Positions 1-5,694 of a stretch of DNA of 6,127 nt are shown here, in pieces (the stretch's first letter is position 1; each line of letters opens with the position of its first letter). The notes beneath the pieces were generated by a model, which saw only the letters and a list, made by a program, of their open reading frames with translations, did no database searches and was not told the origin of the DNA. The DNA is taken from positions 1 to 6,127 of the forward strand of contig JACQEA010000107.1 in assembly GCA_016200825.1 (NCBI GenBank), written 5' to 3'. Origin of the DNA: Chloroflexota bacterium (GTDB lineage: Bacteria > Chloroflexota > Anaerolineae > UBA4142). The position numbers and the translations under genes are program-made.

Positions 1-645
1 CCTAGCGGGTGCGGCAAGACGACGCTGTTGCGTTGCATTGACGGTTTGATTTCACTCACCGCCGGGCGAATCCTGATTGACGGAGAAGAAATCAGAGAAC
101 CGCGACCGGATGTGACGATGGTCTTTCAACATTTTGGATTGTTCCCGTGGAAAACGGTGTACGAAAATATCGCGTATGGAATGCGAATTCAAAATCGTGA
201 CCAGAGTGAAGTGAAAGACGCGGTCGCGCATTATACCAAATTGGTGGGGTTGAGTGGATTTGAAAAATCGTATCCGTATCAATTGTCCGGCGGGATGCAA
301 CAACGCGCGGGGTTGGCGCGCGCGCTCGTGGTGAATCCAAAAATTTTGCTGATGGACGAACCGTTCGCCTCGCTCGACGCGCAAACGCGCGAATTGTTGC
401 AAGATCAACTCCTCGCGATCTTGGCGCGCGAACACAAGACGATTGTTTTTATCACGCACTCGATTGATGAAGCGATTGTGTTGGGAGATCGCGTGGTGGT
501 GTTATCACCGCGGCCCGCGCAGGTGCGCGAGATTTTGCCTGTGCATGTGGCGGGCGCGCGCAATGTGGATGCGATCAAATCGTCTGCATTGTTTGTCGAA
601 TTGCGCAGTCACATTTGGAATGAATTGAAGCACGATCTAGTGTAA
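1..645 (+). CDS. ABC importer ATP-binding subunit, SsuB/TauB-like (5' end outside window)
   Basis: Cytoplasmic ATPase that would power an importer of the nitrate/sulfonate/taurine class. The reading frame is open from base 1 and the first residues are already the Walker A loop (PSGCGKTT), so roughly 40 N-terminal residues lie upstream; the in-frame TTG at 28 is inside the P-loop helix and is not the start. In the 214 visible residues the order is canonical: Walker A (1-8), Q-loop (Q near 43, VFQHFGLFPW), signature LSGGMQQR (from 95), Walker B ILLMDE (115-120), D-loop SLD, and switch histidine in FITHSIDEA (153). The 'FGLFPW' and 'LSGGMQQR' wording is typical of the SsuB/TauB/NrtD group. All catalytic residues are present, so it looks functional. 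The binding-protein gene follows after a repeat-filled gap, and a permease of the same class begins at 5695. The transported substrate is not identifiable. Confidence 0.93.
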   Translation, partial: PSGCGKTTLLRCIDGLISLTAGRILIDGEEIREPRPDVTMVFQHFGLFPWKTVYENIAYGMRIQNRDQSEVKDAVAHYTKLVGLSGFEKSYPYQLSGGMQQRAGLARALVVNPKILLMDEPFASLDAQTRELLQDQLLAILAREHKTIVFITHSIDEAIVLGDRVVVLSPRPAQVREILPVHVAGARNVDAIKSSALFVELRSHIWNELKHDLV

Positions 646-677
646 GAACATCTATCAAAATGAAAACGGCGGTTGGT

Positions 678-770
678 GTCATTCTGAGCGCAGCGAAGAA
701 TCTTGTTTTTCCAATGAGAATCTTGCTTGCTTTTGAAACTACAAGACGCTTCGCTCACGCTCAGCGTGAC
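678..770. repeat. Dispersed imperfect inverted repeat, GTCATTCTGAG type
   Basis: The left arm (678-705, beginning gtcattctgagcgcagcgaa) pairs imperfectly with the right arm (742-770, ending cgctcagcgtgac). The reverse complement of the right arm matches the left except for a few substitutions and one extra base. The spacer contains a second copy of the string agaatcttg. The outer motif GTCATTCTGAG is a familiar signature of non-coding palindromic repeats scattered in many bacterial genomes (general knowledge). Two related elements sit at 3261-3339 and 5517-5656. No open reading frame or T-run follows, so a mobile-type repeat is a better reading than a simple terminator. Confidence 0.7.
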
Positions 771-821
771 AGTTAGGCTCAGTTTGTGACACTCTATAAG
801 GGGGTGATGCGATTATTTTCC

Positions 822-873
822 ATTTTCAATTTCCGATTTTCGATTTGCAAAACGAAAATCAAAAATCTGAAAT
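822..873. repeat. AT-rich palindrome upstream of the binding-protein gene
   Basis: Bases 835-860 form a 26-bp near-perfect palindrome: gattttcg (835-842) mirrors cgaaaatc (853-860), the centre tttgcaaa (844-851) is itself palindromic, and only the 843/852 pair mismatches. Further complementary blocks (829-832 with 863-866, 822-825 with 870-873) extend the symmetry outward. It lies about 30 bases before the ribosome binding site of the next gene. It could be an operator, a structured leader, or another dispersed repeat; the flanking near-repetition of aatctg/aaatctg favours a repeat. No regulator gene is visible. Confidence 0.5.
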
Positions 874-888
874 CTGATATTTCTGACC

Positions 889-895
889 AAGGAGG
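889..895 (+). promoter_or_regulatory. Ribosome binding site deciding the binding-protein start
   Basis: AAGGAGG lies five bases before the ATG at 900. This strong Shine-Dalgarno match, followed directly by a lipoprotein signal peptide, fixes the start at 900 rather than at the in-frame ATGs at 786 or 807, which would add about 31-38 residues encoded by the AT-rich palindrome. Confidence 0.85.
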
Positions 896-899
896 AGAA

Positions 900-1906
900 A
901 TGAAGTCCAAGTTATTTGTTCTCATCGCGTTCTGCGCGCTGGCGATTATCGCGCTGGCGTGCGCGCCCGCGCCAACCCCTGCGCCCACTGCCGCGCCACC
1001 AACCGCCGCGCCCAAACCTGCGGCGACAAACACCACGGCTCCAACCGCGGTGCCACCAACCGCGACGGCAAAACCGGTTCGCAATATGACGTACGGTTCG
1101 CCGGTCACGCCGCCGAATCTGGTGCATATGGGTCCGTACGTCGCGCAAGAACTCGGTTATTTCAAAGAAGTCGGACTCAATGTTGAATTTAAAACATTTG
1201 AAGGCGGTGTCGCCGCGTTGCGCGGACTCGTCTCCGGCAATCTCGATGTGGTTGGCACTTCGTCGGATCCGCTTTTCGCCGCGGAGGGCCCGGCGCGTTT
1301 GTAGATGTAATGAATGTGTTGTTGCTTTCGTCGGCTGGCTTGACGCGCGATGATGTGACGAGCGTCGAAGTAACCACGGCCGGGCGCGTCGCCGCGCTTG
1401 TAACGGGGCAGACGAACGCGCACGCATTACATGCCGATCAATATTACACCGCGCTTAAACAAAAACCCGATCTCGTCGTCCTCGCGAAAATGTGGGAGGT
1501 CGCGCCCAAGTGGTGGTACTCGGCGTTCGTCGCGTCCGATGACGCGGTCAAGAAAAATCCTGAACTCTACATTGACTTTATGACCGCGGTGCTCAAAGCG
1601 CAACGTTGGATGTATGATTCCAAGAACAAAGCGCAAGTTGTCGCGATTTCCGTCAAGAGCAATCCGGGAATTGACGCGGACGCGTTTGGCAAAGCGTACG
1701 ACGATCTCGCCAAAGGCGGCATTTGGACAGTGAACGATGGCTGTCCGAAAGATTTCGTTCAATACACGATTGACAAAAAAGTTGAACTGAAAACCGCCGG
1801 CGTCACCAAAGATTTAAAGTACGAACAGATTTGTGATCTCTCGATCGTTAACGAAGCGATCAAACGACTCGGTGGTCCACTGACCGGCGATCCGCGCTGG
1901 TACTAG
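900..1906 (+). pseudogene. ABC substrate-binding lipoprotein, NMT1/THI5-like (SsuA/TauA class), broken by internal deletion/frameshift
   Basis: Extracytoplasmic solute-binding protein for the importer. The first piece (900-1304, 134 residues) has a signal peptide with basic start MKSK, a hydrophobic core and lipobox-like ALAC with Cys21, then an Ala/Pro/Thr-rich linker to about residue 60. It continues into the NMT1-type N-domain (PYVAQELGYFKEVGLNVEF, then GLVSGNLDVVGTSSDPLF) and stops at TAG 1302. The second piece is read in another frame from about 1289 (PGAFVDV) to TAG 1904-1906, about 205 residues, and contains GLTRDDVTSVEV, AGRVAALVTGQ and the C-terminal lobe. Relative to the family, about 40-45 residues between 'FAAEGPA' and 'PGAFVDV' (the end of the first beta-alpha unit and the 'DLKGKKIG' region) are missing, so this is a deletion rather than a point frameshift. 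As written it would not make a full binding protein. An assembly error is a real alternative. Confidence 0.85.
1287..1297 (+). other. Deletion junction in the binding-protein gene
   Basis: The string ggcccggcgcg makes family-consistent sense in both frames: G-P-A-R continues 'FAAEG' in the upstream frame, while P-G-A-F starts the downstream piece. That is what a deletion between two short direct repeats (up to about nine bases, cccggcgcg) would leave. The parental sequence is not available, so the repeat length is inferred. Confidence 0.5.
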
Positions 1907-1923
1907 AAAGCAAATAGCGAATA

Positions 1924-1966
1924 GCAGATAGCGTATGGCGCGAGCAGTGTGCCATATGCTATCTGC
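1924..1966. repeat. Strong hairpin / short inverted repeat before the first M24 gene
   Basis: Arms 1924-1939 (gcagatagcgtatggc) and 1951-1966 (gccatatgctatctgc) are complementary at 15 of 16 positions, the exception being a G-T pair that would still wobble in RNA. The loop is 11 bases. Preceding bases (about 1911-1924) contain the stuttering motif caaatagcgaatagcagata, and catatg reappears at 1974-1979 at the gene start. No T-run follows, so it is not a classic intrinsic terminator. It begins 18 bases after the binding-protein stop and ends 10 bases before the M24 start, so it could still affect RNA stability or translation between the two genes. Confidence 0.75.
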
Positions 1967-1976
1967 CATCAGCCAT

Positions 1977-3251
1977 ATGCCTAACTACGATTTCCAAGAA
2001 ATTCGCGCGCGCCTAGACAGCAGCGCGTTCAATTCAATGCATAACTCGCCGTACTATGCTGACGCGGTGTATCCGAAATTTTCATCCGATGAGTACGCGC
2101 GACGCTACAAAAAAACGCGCGAGAAAATCGCGCGGGCAGGACTCGATTGTCTCATCGTTGGCGGCGCGCCGAGTCACTGGAGTTTTGGCGGCGGCGTGTT
2201 ATGGCTGACCAATCATCGCGAGTGGCATTCGATGGCAGTGTATCTCGTCGTGCCGCTCGAGGGCGAACCCACGCTAATTTATTCGATGGGCGGGACGCAT
2301 GCGGAAGCGACGCGGCGCGCGGTCGTCGTCAACGATGTGCGCGAATCGCGCGGCGGAAATTTTATGCACGTCGCGGCGGAACGCATCGCGGAATTAGGAT
2401 TGACGAACGACAAAATCGGATTGACCTGCGTTGATCCGCAATACCACGATTATATGCCGGTCAATCAATATCGCGCCTTGCGCGACAAACTCCCGCGCGC
2501 GCAACTCGAACGCGTCGACGATTTTTTTCACGAGTTCTTGGTGATCAAAAGCGATGCAGAGCAAGCGTACGTGAAACGCGCGGGCGATTTATGTGCGCGC
2601 GCGATTCAAGCGATGGCAGATGCCGCGCAACCCGGCGTGACGGAATATCAAATCAAAGCCGCGGCCGCGTTCGCCATTTTAGATGGCGGCGGTGAAATTG
2701 ATTTTCTGATTCTCGGTTCCAGTCCCATGCAAAATCCCGGAATTATTTTTGGCAATCCGCGTCCGTCGCAACGCAAATTGCAAAAAGGCGACATCATCAT
2801 CAATGAACTCGCGGCGGGCTATGAAGGTTATACCGCGCAGATCGGTGTGCCGATTTGTATCGGCAAACCAACCGATCAAGTGCGGCGCATGTACGATCAA
2901 ATTGTTTTACCGGGCTATCAATGTATGGCAGAGCAATTGCGACCGGGCAAATCGTTGCGCGATATTTGGCACGCCGGAAAATTTTTTCGCGAGAAAGGTT
3001 ATCAGACCCGCCCCGCGCATTTACACGGCATGGATTTGGTGACGCACGCGCCGCATGTTGGCGCGGAAGAATCGAGCGCGGAGGAAGCAAAAATAATTTT
3101 GCAACCGGGAATGGAATTGATGTTAGAACCAAATCCAATTACGCTCGATGGAACACTCGGAATATTCTTGGGGCATACTGTATTGATCAATGCGACCGGA
3201 CATGAGCGCGTGACCGCGCGCTTGCCGTTGGATCTGATCGTGGTGGATTGA
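1977..3251 (+). CDS. M24 'pita-bread' family protein (creatinase / aminopeptidase P-like) with non-canonical metal site
   Basis: 424 residues, a normal length for a two-domain creatinase/prolidase-fold protein. N-terminal creatinase-like domain: about residues 35-190 (YARRYKKTREKIARAGLDCLIV and on); C-terminal pita-bread domain: from about 195. Start chosen at ATG 1977 because MPNYDF...RLD aligns with the paralogue's MKSFDF...RLD; the in-frame ATG at 1935 falls inside a hairpin arm. No clear Shine-Dalgarno sequence is visible. The family expects metal ligands D, D, H, E, E. Here the aligned positions read E277, Q288 (the normal 11-residue spacing kept), H350 (HLHGMD), E384 (MLEP) and G399 (FLGHT). 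The conserved PH histidine position reads N260. Metal-dependent peptidase activity is therefore doubtful. Creatinase and ectoine hydrolase are known non-peptidase relatives; which reaction, if any, this one performs is unknown. Context suggests a catabolic role with the amidohydrolase. Confidence 0.85.
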   Translation: MPNYDFQEIRARLDSSAFNSMHNSPYYADAVYPKFSSDEYARRYKKTREKIARAGLDCLIVGGAPSHWSFGGGVLWLTNHREWHSMAVYLVVPLEGEPTLIYSMGGTHAEATRRAVVVNDVRESRGGNFMHVAAERIAELGLTNDKIGLTCVDPQYHDYMPVNQYRALRDKLPRAQLERVDDFFHEFLVIKSDAEQAYVKRAGDLCARAIQAMADAAQPGVTEYQIKAAAAFAILDGGGEIDFLILGSSPMQNPGIIFGNPRPSQRKLQKGDIIINELAAGYEGYTAQIGVPICIGKPTDQVRRMYDQIVLPGYQCMAEQLRPGKSLRDIWHAGKFFREKGYQTRPAHLHGMDLVTHAPHVGAEESSAEEAKIILQPGMELMLEPNPITLDGTLGIFLGHTVLINATGHERVTARLPLDLIVVD

Positions 3252-3260
3252 ATGACGTCC

Positions 3261-3339
3261 CGTCATTGCGAGCGAAGCGAAGCAATCCCCAAGCAACGTG
3301 GAGATTGCTTCGTCGCAAATTACGCTCCTCGCAATGACG
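3261..3339. repeat. Dispersed imperfect inverted repeat, CGTCATTGCGAG type
   Basis: Outer arms cgtcattgcgag (3261-3272) and ctcgcaatgacg (3328-3339) are perfect complements. Inner arms cgaagcaatc (3278-3287) and gattgcttcg (3303-3312) are also perfect complements, with about 15 extra bases in the right half. This wording (cgtcattgcgagcgaagcga) is a well-known motif of non-coding dispersed palindromes in many bacteria (general knowledge). It fills most of the 107-base gap between the two M24 paralogues, so the second copy's upstream region is largely repeat. Confidence 0.8.
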
Positions 3340-3358
3340 ATGTGCAAAATAGAATTAC

Positions 3359-4503
3359 ATGAAATCATTCGATTTCGCGCAGGCACACGACCGACTCGAC
3401 GTGCGCGAAAAATATTTCAACATCGTCAACACGCCGTGGTATCCCGGCGCAACGTATGCGAAATTTTCGGACGCAGAGTACGCGCGGCGTTATCAATTGA
3501 CGCGCGCAAAAATGACGCGGCTCGGACTCGATGTGCTGATCGCGCCCGGCGGCCCGCATCATTGGTCGTTTGGCGGCGGAATGTTGTGGCTCTCCGGTCA
3601 TTGGTGTTGGCATGGAATGGTCGAGTATCTCGTCATTCCGCGCGAGAGCGAACCGACGCTCATTTATTCGCAAGGCGGCGCGCACATCGAAGCGACGCGG
3701 CGCGCGGTGTATCCGCGCGATGTGCGCACGTCGCGCGGCGGACAGTTCGCGCAAGTCGCCGCGGAATTTATTCGCGAGCGCGGCTTGGATCGCGCGCGCG
3801 TCGGGATCGCGGAAGCGGATTGGAATTTTCACGAATATATTCCGGTTAATCAATTTGAAATTTTGCAAGCGTCTTTGCCGAACGCGCCCATCGAACTGGT
3901 GCCGGATTTTTTTCACGAGCTCATGTATCTAAAAAGTCCGGAGGAACAAATTTTTGTTGAAAAAGCGGGCGAGTTGTGCGTCAAGGCGCTCGAGGCAATT
4001 CGCGACCGCGCGCGCCCGGGCGTCACTGAATATCAACTCAAAGCGTCCGCGACCAAAGCGATTATGGATCAAGACGGGCAAATTGATTTTCTCATCATCG
4101 GCTCGACGCCAATGAACACAAACCGACTGACCGCGTCCAAAAATTTTTCGATCAAATTGTTTTGCCCGGATACAAAACGATGGAAGCGCAATTGAAACCG
4201 GGGAATGATTTGGACGCGGTGAAACACGCCGGCGAATTTTTTCGCGCGCACGGCGCGCAATCGCGCCCGGTGCTTTTGCATGGGATTGATCTCACGAGTA
4301 ATTCGCCGCACGTAAACATTGAGCATGTGCGCGCGTTTCCGTACGAACGCGTGATGCAACCCGGCATGGAACTGATGTTGGAGCCGTGCGCGATTACGTC
4401 GGATGGAATGCTCGGATTATTTTTTGGTCACACGTACATTATTACCGACGAGGGCGCGCGGCGCGTGACGAATGGTCCGGACGAATTGATGGTGGCGGAA
4501 TGA
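3359..4503 (+). pseudogene. Second M24 family protein, tandem paralogue, broken by a deletion of about 130 bp
   Basis: Paralogue of the gene at 1977-3251. Colinear landmarks include YARRY, HHWSFGGGMLWLSG, EATRRAV, VNQFEILQ, DFFHELM, GVTEYQLKA and DFLIIGSTPM. The first frame runs from ATG 3359 to TGA 4193-4195 but loses homology after residue ~253 (STPMN). Homology resumes in another frame at about 4120 (KPTDRVQKFFDQIVLPGY) and continues to TGA 4501-4503. Between the equivalent ATG and GKPTD codons the intact paralogue has 138 bases and this gene 8, so about 130 bases (not a multiple of three) are missing. The lost segment would carry both aspartate-position residues of the active site. Adding it back restores about 424 residues, the length of the intact copy. 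The later landmarks LLHGID, MLEP and FFGHT match the paralogue. The ATG at 4162 is internal, not a separate gene start. Real decay and misassembly are both possible. Confidence 0.87.
4115..4126 (+). other. Deletion junction in the second M24 gene
   Basis: Around aacacaaaccga the upstream frame reads M-N-T-N and the downstream frame reads K-P-T-D. A parental left flank coding for NPG and a right flank coding for GKPTD could both contain the bases aaacc, so a deletion between short direct repeats of about five bases would give this join. The exact breakpoint cannot be placed without the intact sequence. Confidence 0.45.
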
Positions 4504-5489
4504 TAATTGATCTGCACGCGCACTTTATTCCGCGCGCAATGTTGCGCGACGCGCACCCGGACGAAACGTGGCGACCGCGCGTTTATCGCGATGAACGCGG
4601 CGCGCAAATTATCGAACACAATGGTGTCACGCTCAATTCCGCGCCGCGCGAGTTCGTTGCCATTGAAAAAATTTTGCAAGAGCAAGACCGCGCGGGTGTG
4701 AATGTGATCGCGCTCTCGCCGTGGTCGTCGCTCTTTAATTACGATCAACCGGTGCAAGACGCGCGCAAAAATTGTCGCGCGTACAATTTAGCCATCGCGA
4801 ATGGCGTGCGCGATTATCCCGCGCGGCTCGCGGGGTTGGGGTGCGTGCCACTGCAAGACGCGCGCGTCGCGGCGGATGAAACGCGCGCGCTCATTACTGA
4901 TTTGCATTTGCGCGGCATCGAGATCGGCTCGAACGTCAACGGTACCTATCTCGGTGACGAAAAATTTTTGCCGTTCTGGGAAACCGTCGCCGAGCTCGAC
5001 GCGCTCGTGTTCATTCATCCTGTGCCGGGGATCGGCGGAGCGATGATGAAAGAGTACGAGTTGGGAAATTTGTACGGCAACCCTGCCGAAACCGGTTTGA
5101 CGACCGCGAGTTTGATTTTCAATGGAGTAATGGAACGATTTCCCAATTTGAAAATTCTGCTCGCGCACGGCGGCGGCGCGCTCCCGTACCTCATCGGACG
5201 ATTCGATCACGGTTGGAACGCGCGTCCCGCCGCGAAAAAATCGCGCATCACGCGCGCGCCTTCGACTTATCTGAAACAATTTTTTTTCGACACGATTCTT
5301 TTTTCTGCCGACGCGTTGCGTTATCTCGTTCAACTCGTCGGCGCAGAGCATGTCGTCGTCGGCACGGATTATCCGTTTGATATGGGCTACGAAAATCCGC
5401 GCGCGATTGTGGAGACGTTAGGCCTCGCGCGCGCAGAATCGGAAATGATTTTGCATCAGAACGCCGCGCGATTATTGAAAATAAATTAA
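4500..5489 (+). CDS. ACMSD-like amidohydrolase (Amidohydro_2 / decarboxylase family)
   Basis: 329 residues, a TIM-barrel metal enzyme of the alpha-amino-beta-carboxymuconate-semialdehyde decarboxylase (ACMSD) type. Visible ligand set: H6 and H8 (IDLHAHFIP), H173 (LVFIHPV), H223 (ILLAHGGG) and D290 (GTDYPFD). These positions and their wording (PAET, RFPNLKILLAHGGGALPY, GTDYPF) match ACMSD closely. No carboxylated-lysine motif was noticed, as expected for the single-zinc decarboxylases. ATG 4500 overlaps the stop of the upstream M24 gene (ATGA, 4500-4503), implying translational coupling and a shared role; no strong Shine-Dalgarno is needed there. An in-frame ATG at 4386 is inside the M24 coding region and would prepend unrelated residues. 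The reading frame is intact to TAA 5487-5489. Relatives decarboxylate or hydrolyse aromatic or unsaturated acids; the substrate here is unknown, and a hydrolase role is an alternative. Confidence 0.88.
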   Translation: MIIDLHAHFIPRAMLRDAHPDETWRPRVYRDERGAQIIEHNGVTLNSAPREFVAIEKILQEQDRAGVNVIALSPWSSLFNYDQPVQDARKNCRAYNLAIANGVRDYPARLAGLGCVPLQDARVAADETRALITDLHLRGIEIGSNVNGTYLGDEKFLPFWETVAELDALVFIHPVPGIGGAMMKEYELGNLYGNPAETGLTTASLIFNGVMERFPNLKILLAHGGGALPYLIGRFDHGWNARPAAKKSRITRAPSTYLKQFFFDTILFSADALRYLVQLVGAEHVVVGTDYPFDMGYENPRAIVETLGLARAESEMILHQNAARLLKIN

Positions 5490-5505
5490 CCGCCAAGACG
5501 CAAAG
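5490..5505. repeat. CCGCCAAGACGCAAAG motif
   Basis: ccgccaagacgcaaag starts directly after the amidohydrolase stop codon. Strings of the CGCCAAGACGC(C/A)AAG type recur between genes in many environmental bacterial genomes (general knowledge). Only one copy and no clear partner arm is seen here, so the call rests on recognising the motif. Confidence 0.4.
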
Positions 5506-5516
5506 CGCGAAGGGTT

Positions 5517-5656
5517 TGTCATGCTGAGTCCTTCACTGCATTCAGAATAAACCCCGCGAGGCATCTTGTTACTGGGAATTGAATCAAAGTCGAATAACAA
5601 GATTCTTCGTCGCAGAGTTTACAGTGAGCAAAGCGAATCTGCTCCTCAGAATGACA
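5517..5656. repeat. Dispersed imperfect inverted repeat, GTCATGCTGAG type, longest of the three
   Basis: Outer arms tgtcatgctgag (5517-5528) and ctcagaatgaca (5645-5656) pair at 11 of 12 positions. Inner arms gcatcttgtta (5561-5571) and taacaagattc (5595-5605) pair at 10 of 11. The right half contains gattcttcgtcgcagag and agcaaagcgaatctgctcctcagaatgac, recognisable as diverged forms of the same family found at 678-770. It occupies most of the gap before the permease gene and ends about 29 bases before its ribosome binding site. Confidence 0.7.
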
Positions 5657-5684
5657 TCGCGGCCTTCCTATTCGCGGTGAGATC

Positions 5685-5688
5685 GGAG
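5685..5688 (+). promoter_or_regulatory. Ribosome binding site of the permease gene
   Basis: GGAG (within cggagaa) lies six bases before the ATG at 5695 and supports that start. It comes after the repeat element ends. Confidence 0.65.
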
Positions 5689-5694
5689 AATTAA

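Noticed and set aside
773..800. Sigma-70-like promoter (ttaggc, 16-base spacer, tataag)
   Set aside because: The -35 match is poor and such hexamers arise easily by chance, so it is too weak to list as a feature.
786..899. In-frame N-terminal extension of the binding protein from ATG 786
   Set aside because: It would place about 38 residues encoded by the AT-rich palindrome before a clear lipoprotein signal peptide; AAGGAGG directly before ATG 900 marks the real start.
1287..1310. Programmed ribosomal frameshift joining the two binding-protein pieces
   Set aside because: A frame change alone would still leave roughly 40-45 family residues missing, so a deletion explains the data better; no stimulatory structure is evident.
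912..1427. Long minus-strand open frames (also 3365-3916 and 4788-5351)
   Set aside because: They are antisense to clear coding regions, rich in Arg/Ala from the GCG/CGC codon bias, and have no recognisable motifs.
1924..1966. Intrinsic terminator after the binding-protein gene
   Set aside because: The hairpin is strong but there is no T-run after it on the plus strand; it is reported as an inverted repeat.
1935..1976. Earlier M24 start at ATG 1935
   Set aside because: The codon lies inside a hairpin arm and the extra residues have no counterpart in the paralogue, whereas the sequence from 1977 aligns with it.
3298..3849. Plus-strand frame of 183 residues overlapping the second M24 gene
   Set aside because: It starts inside the inverted repeat and yields a low-complexity Arg/Ala-rich product; the overlapping M24 frame has clear homology.
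4386..4499. Amidohydrolase start at ATG 4386
   Set aside because: It overlaps conserved M24 coding sequence in another frame; the TIM-barrel HxH motif sits normally near the N-terminus when starting at 4500.
4162..4503. Separate small gene of 113 residues
   Set aside because: It is the C-terminal part of the broken M24 gene; homology continues upstream of this ATG to about 4120 in the same frame.
678..5656. CRISPR array
   Set aside because: The recurring motifs are diverged, unevenly spaced inverted repeats separated by whole genes, with no regular repeat-spacer pattern.
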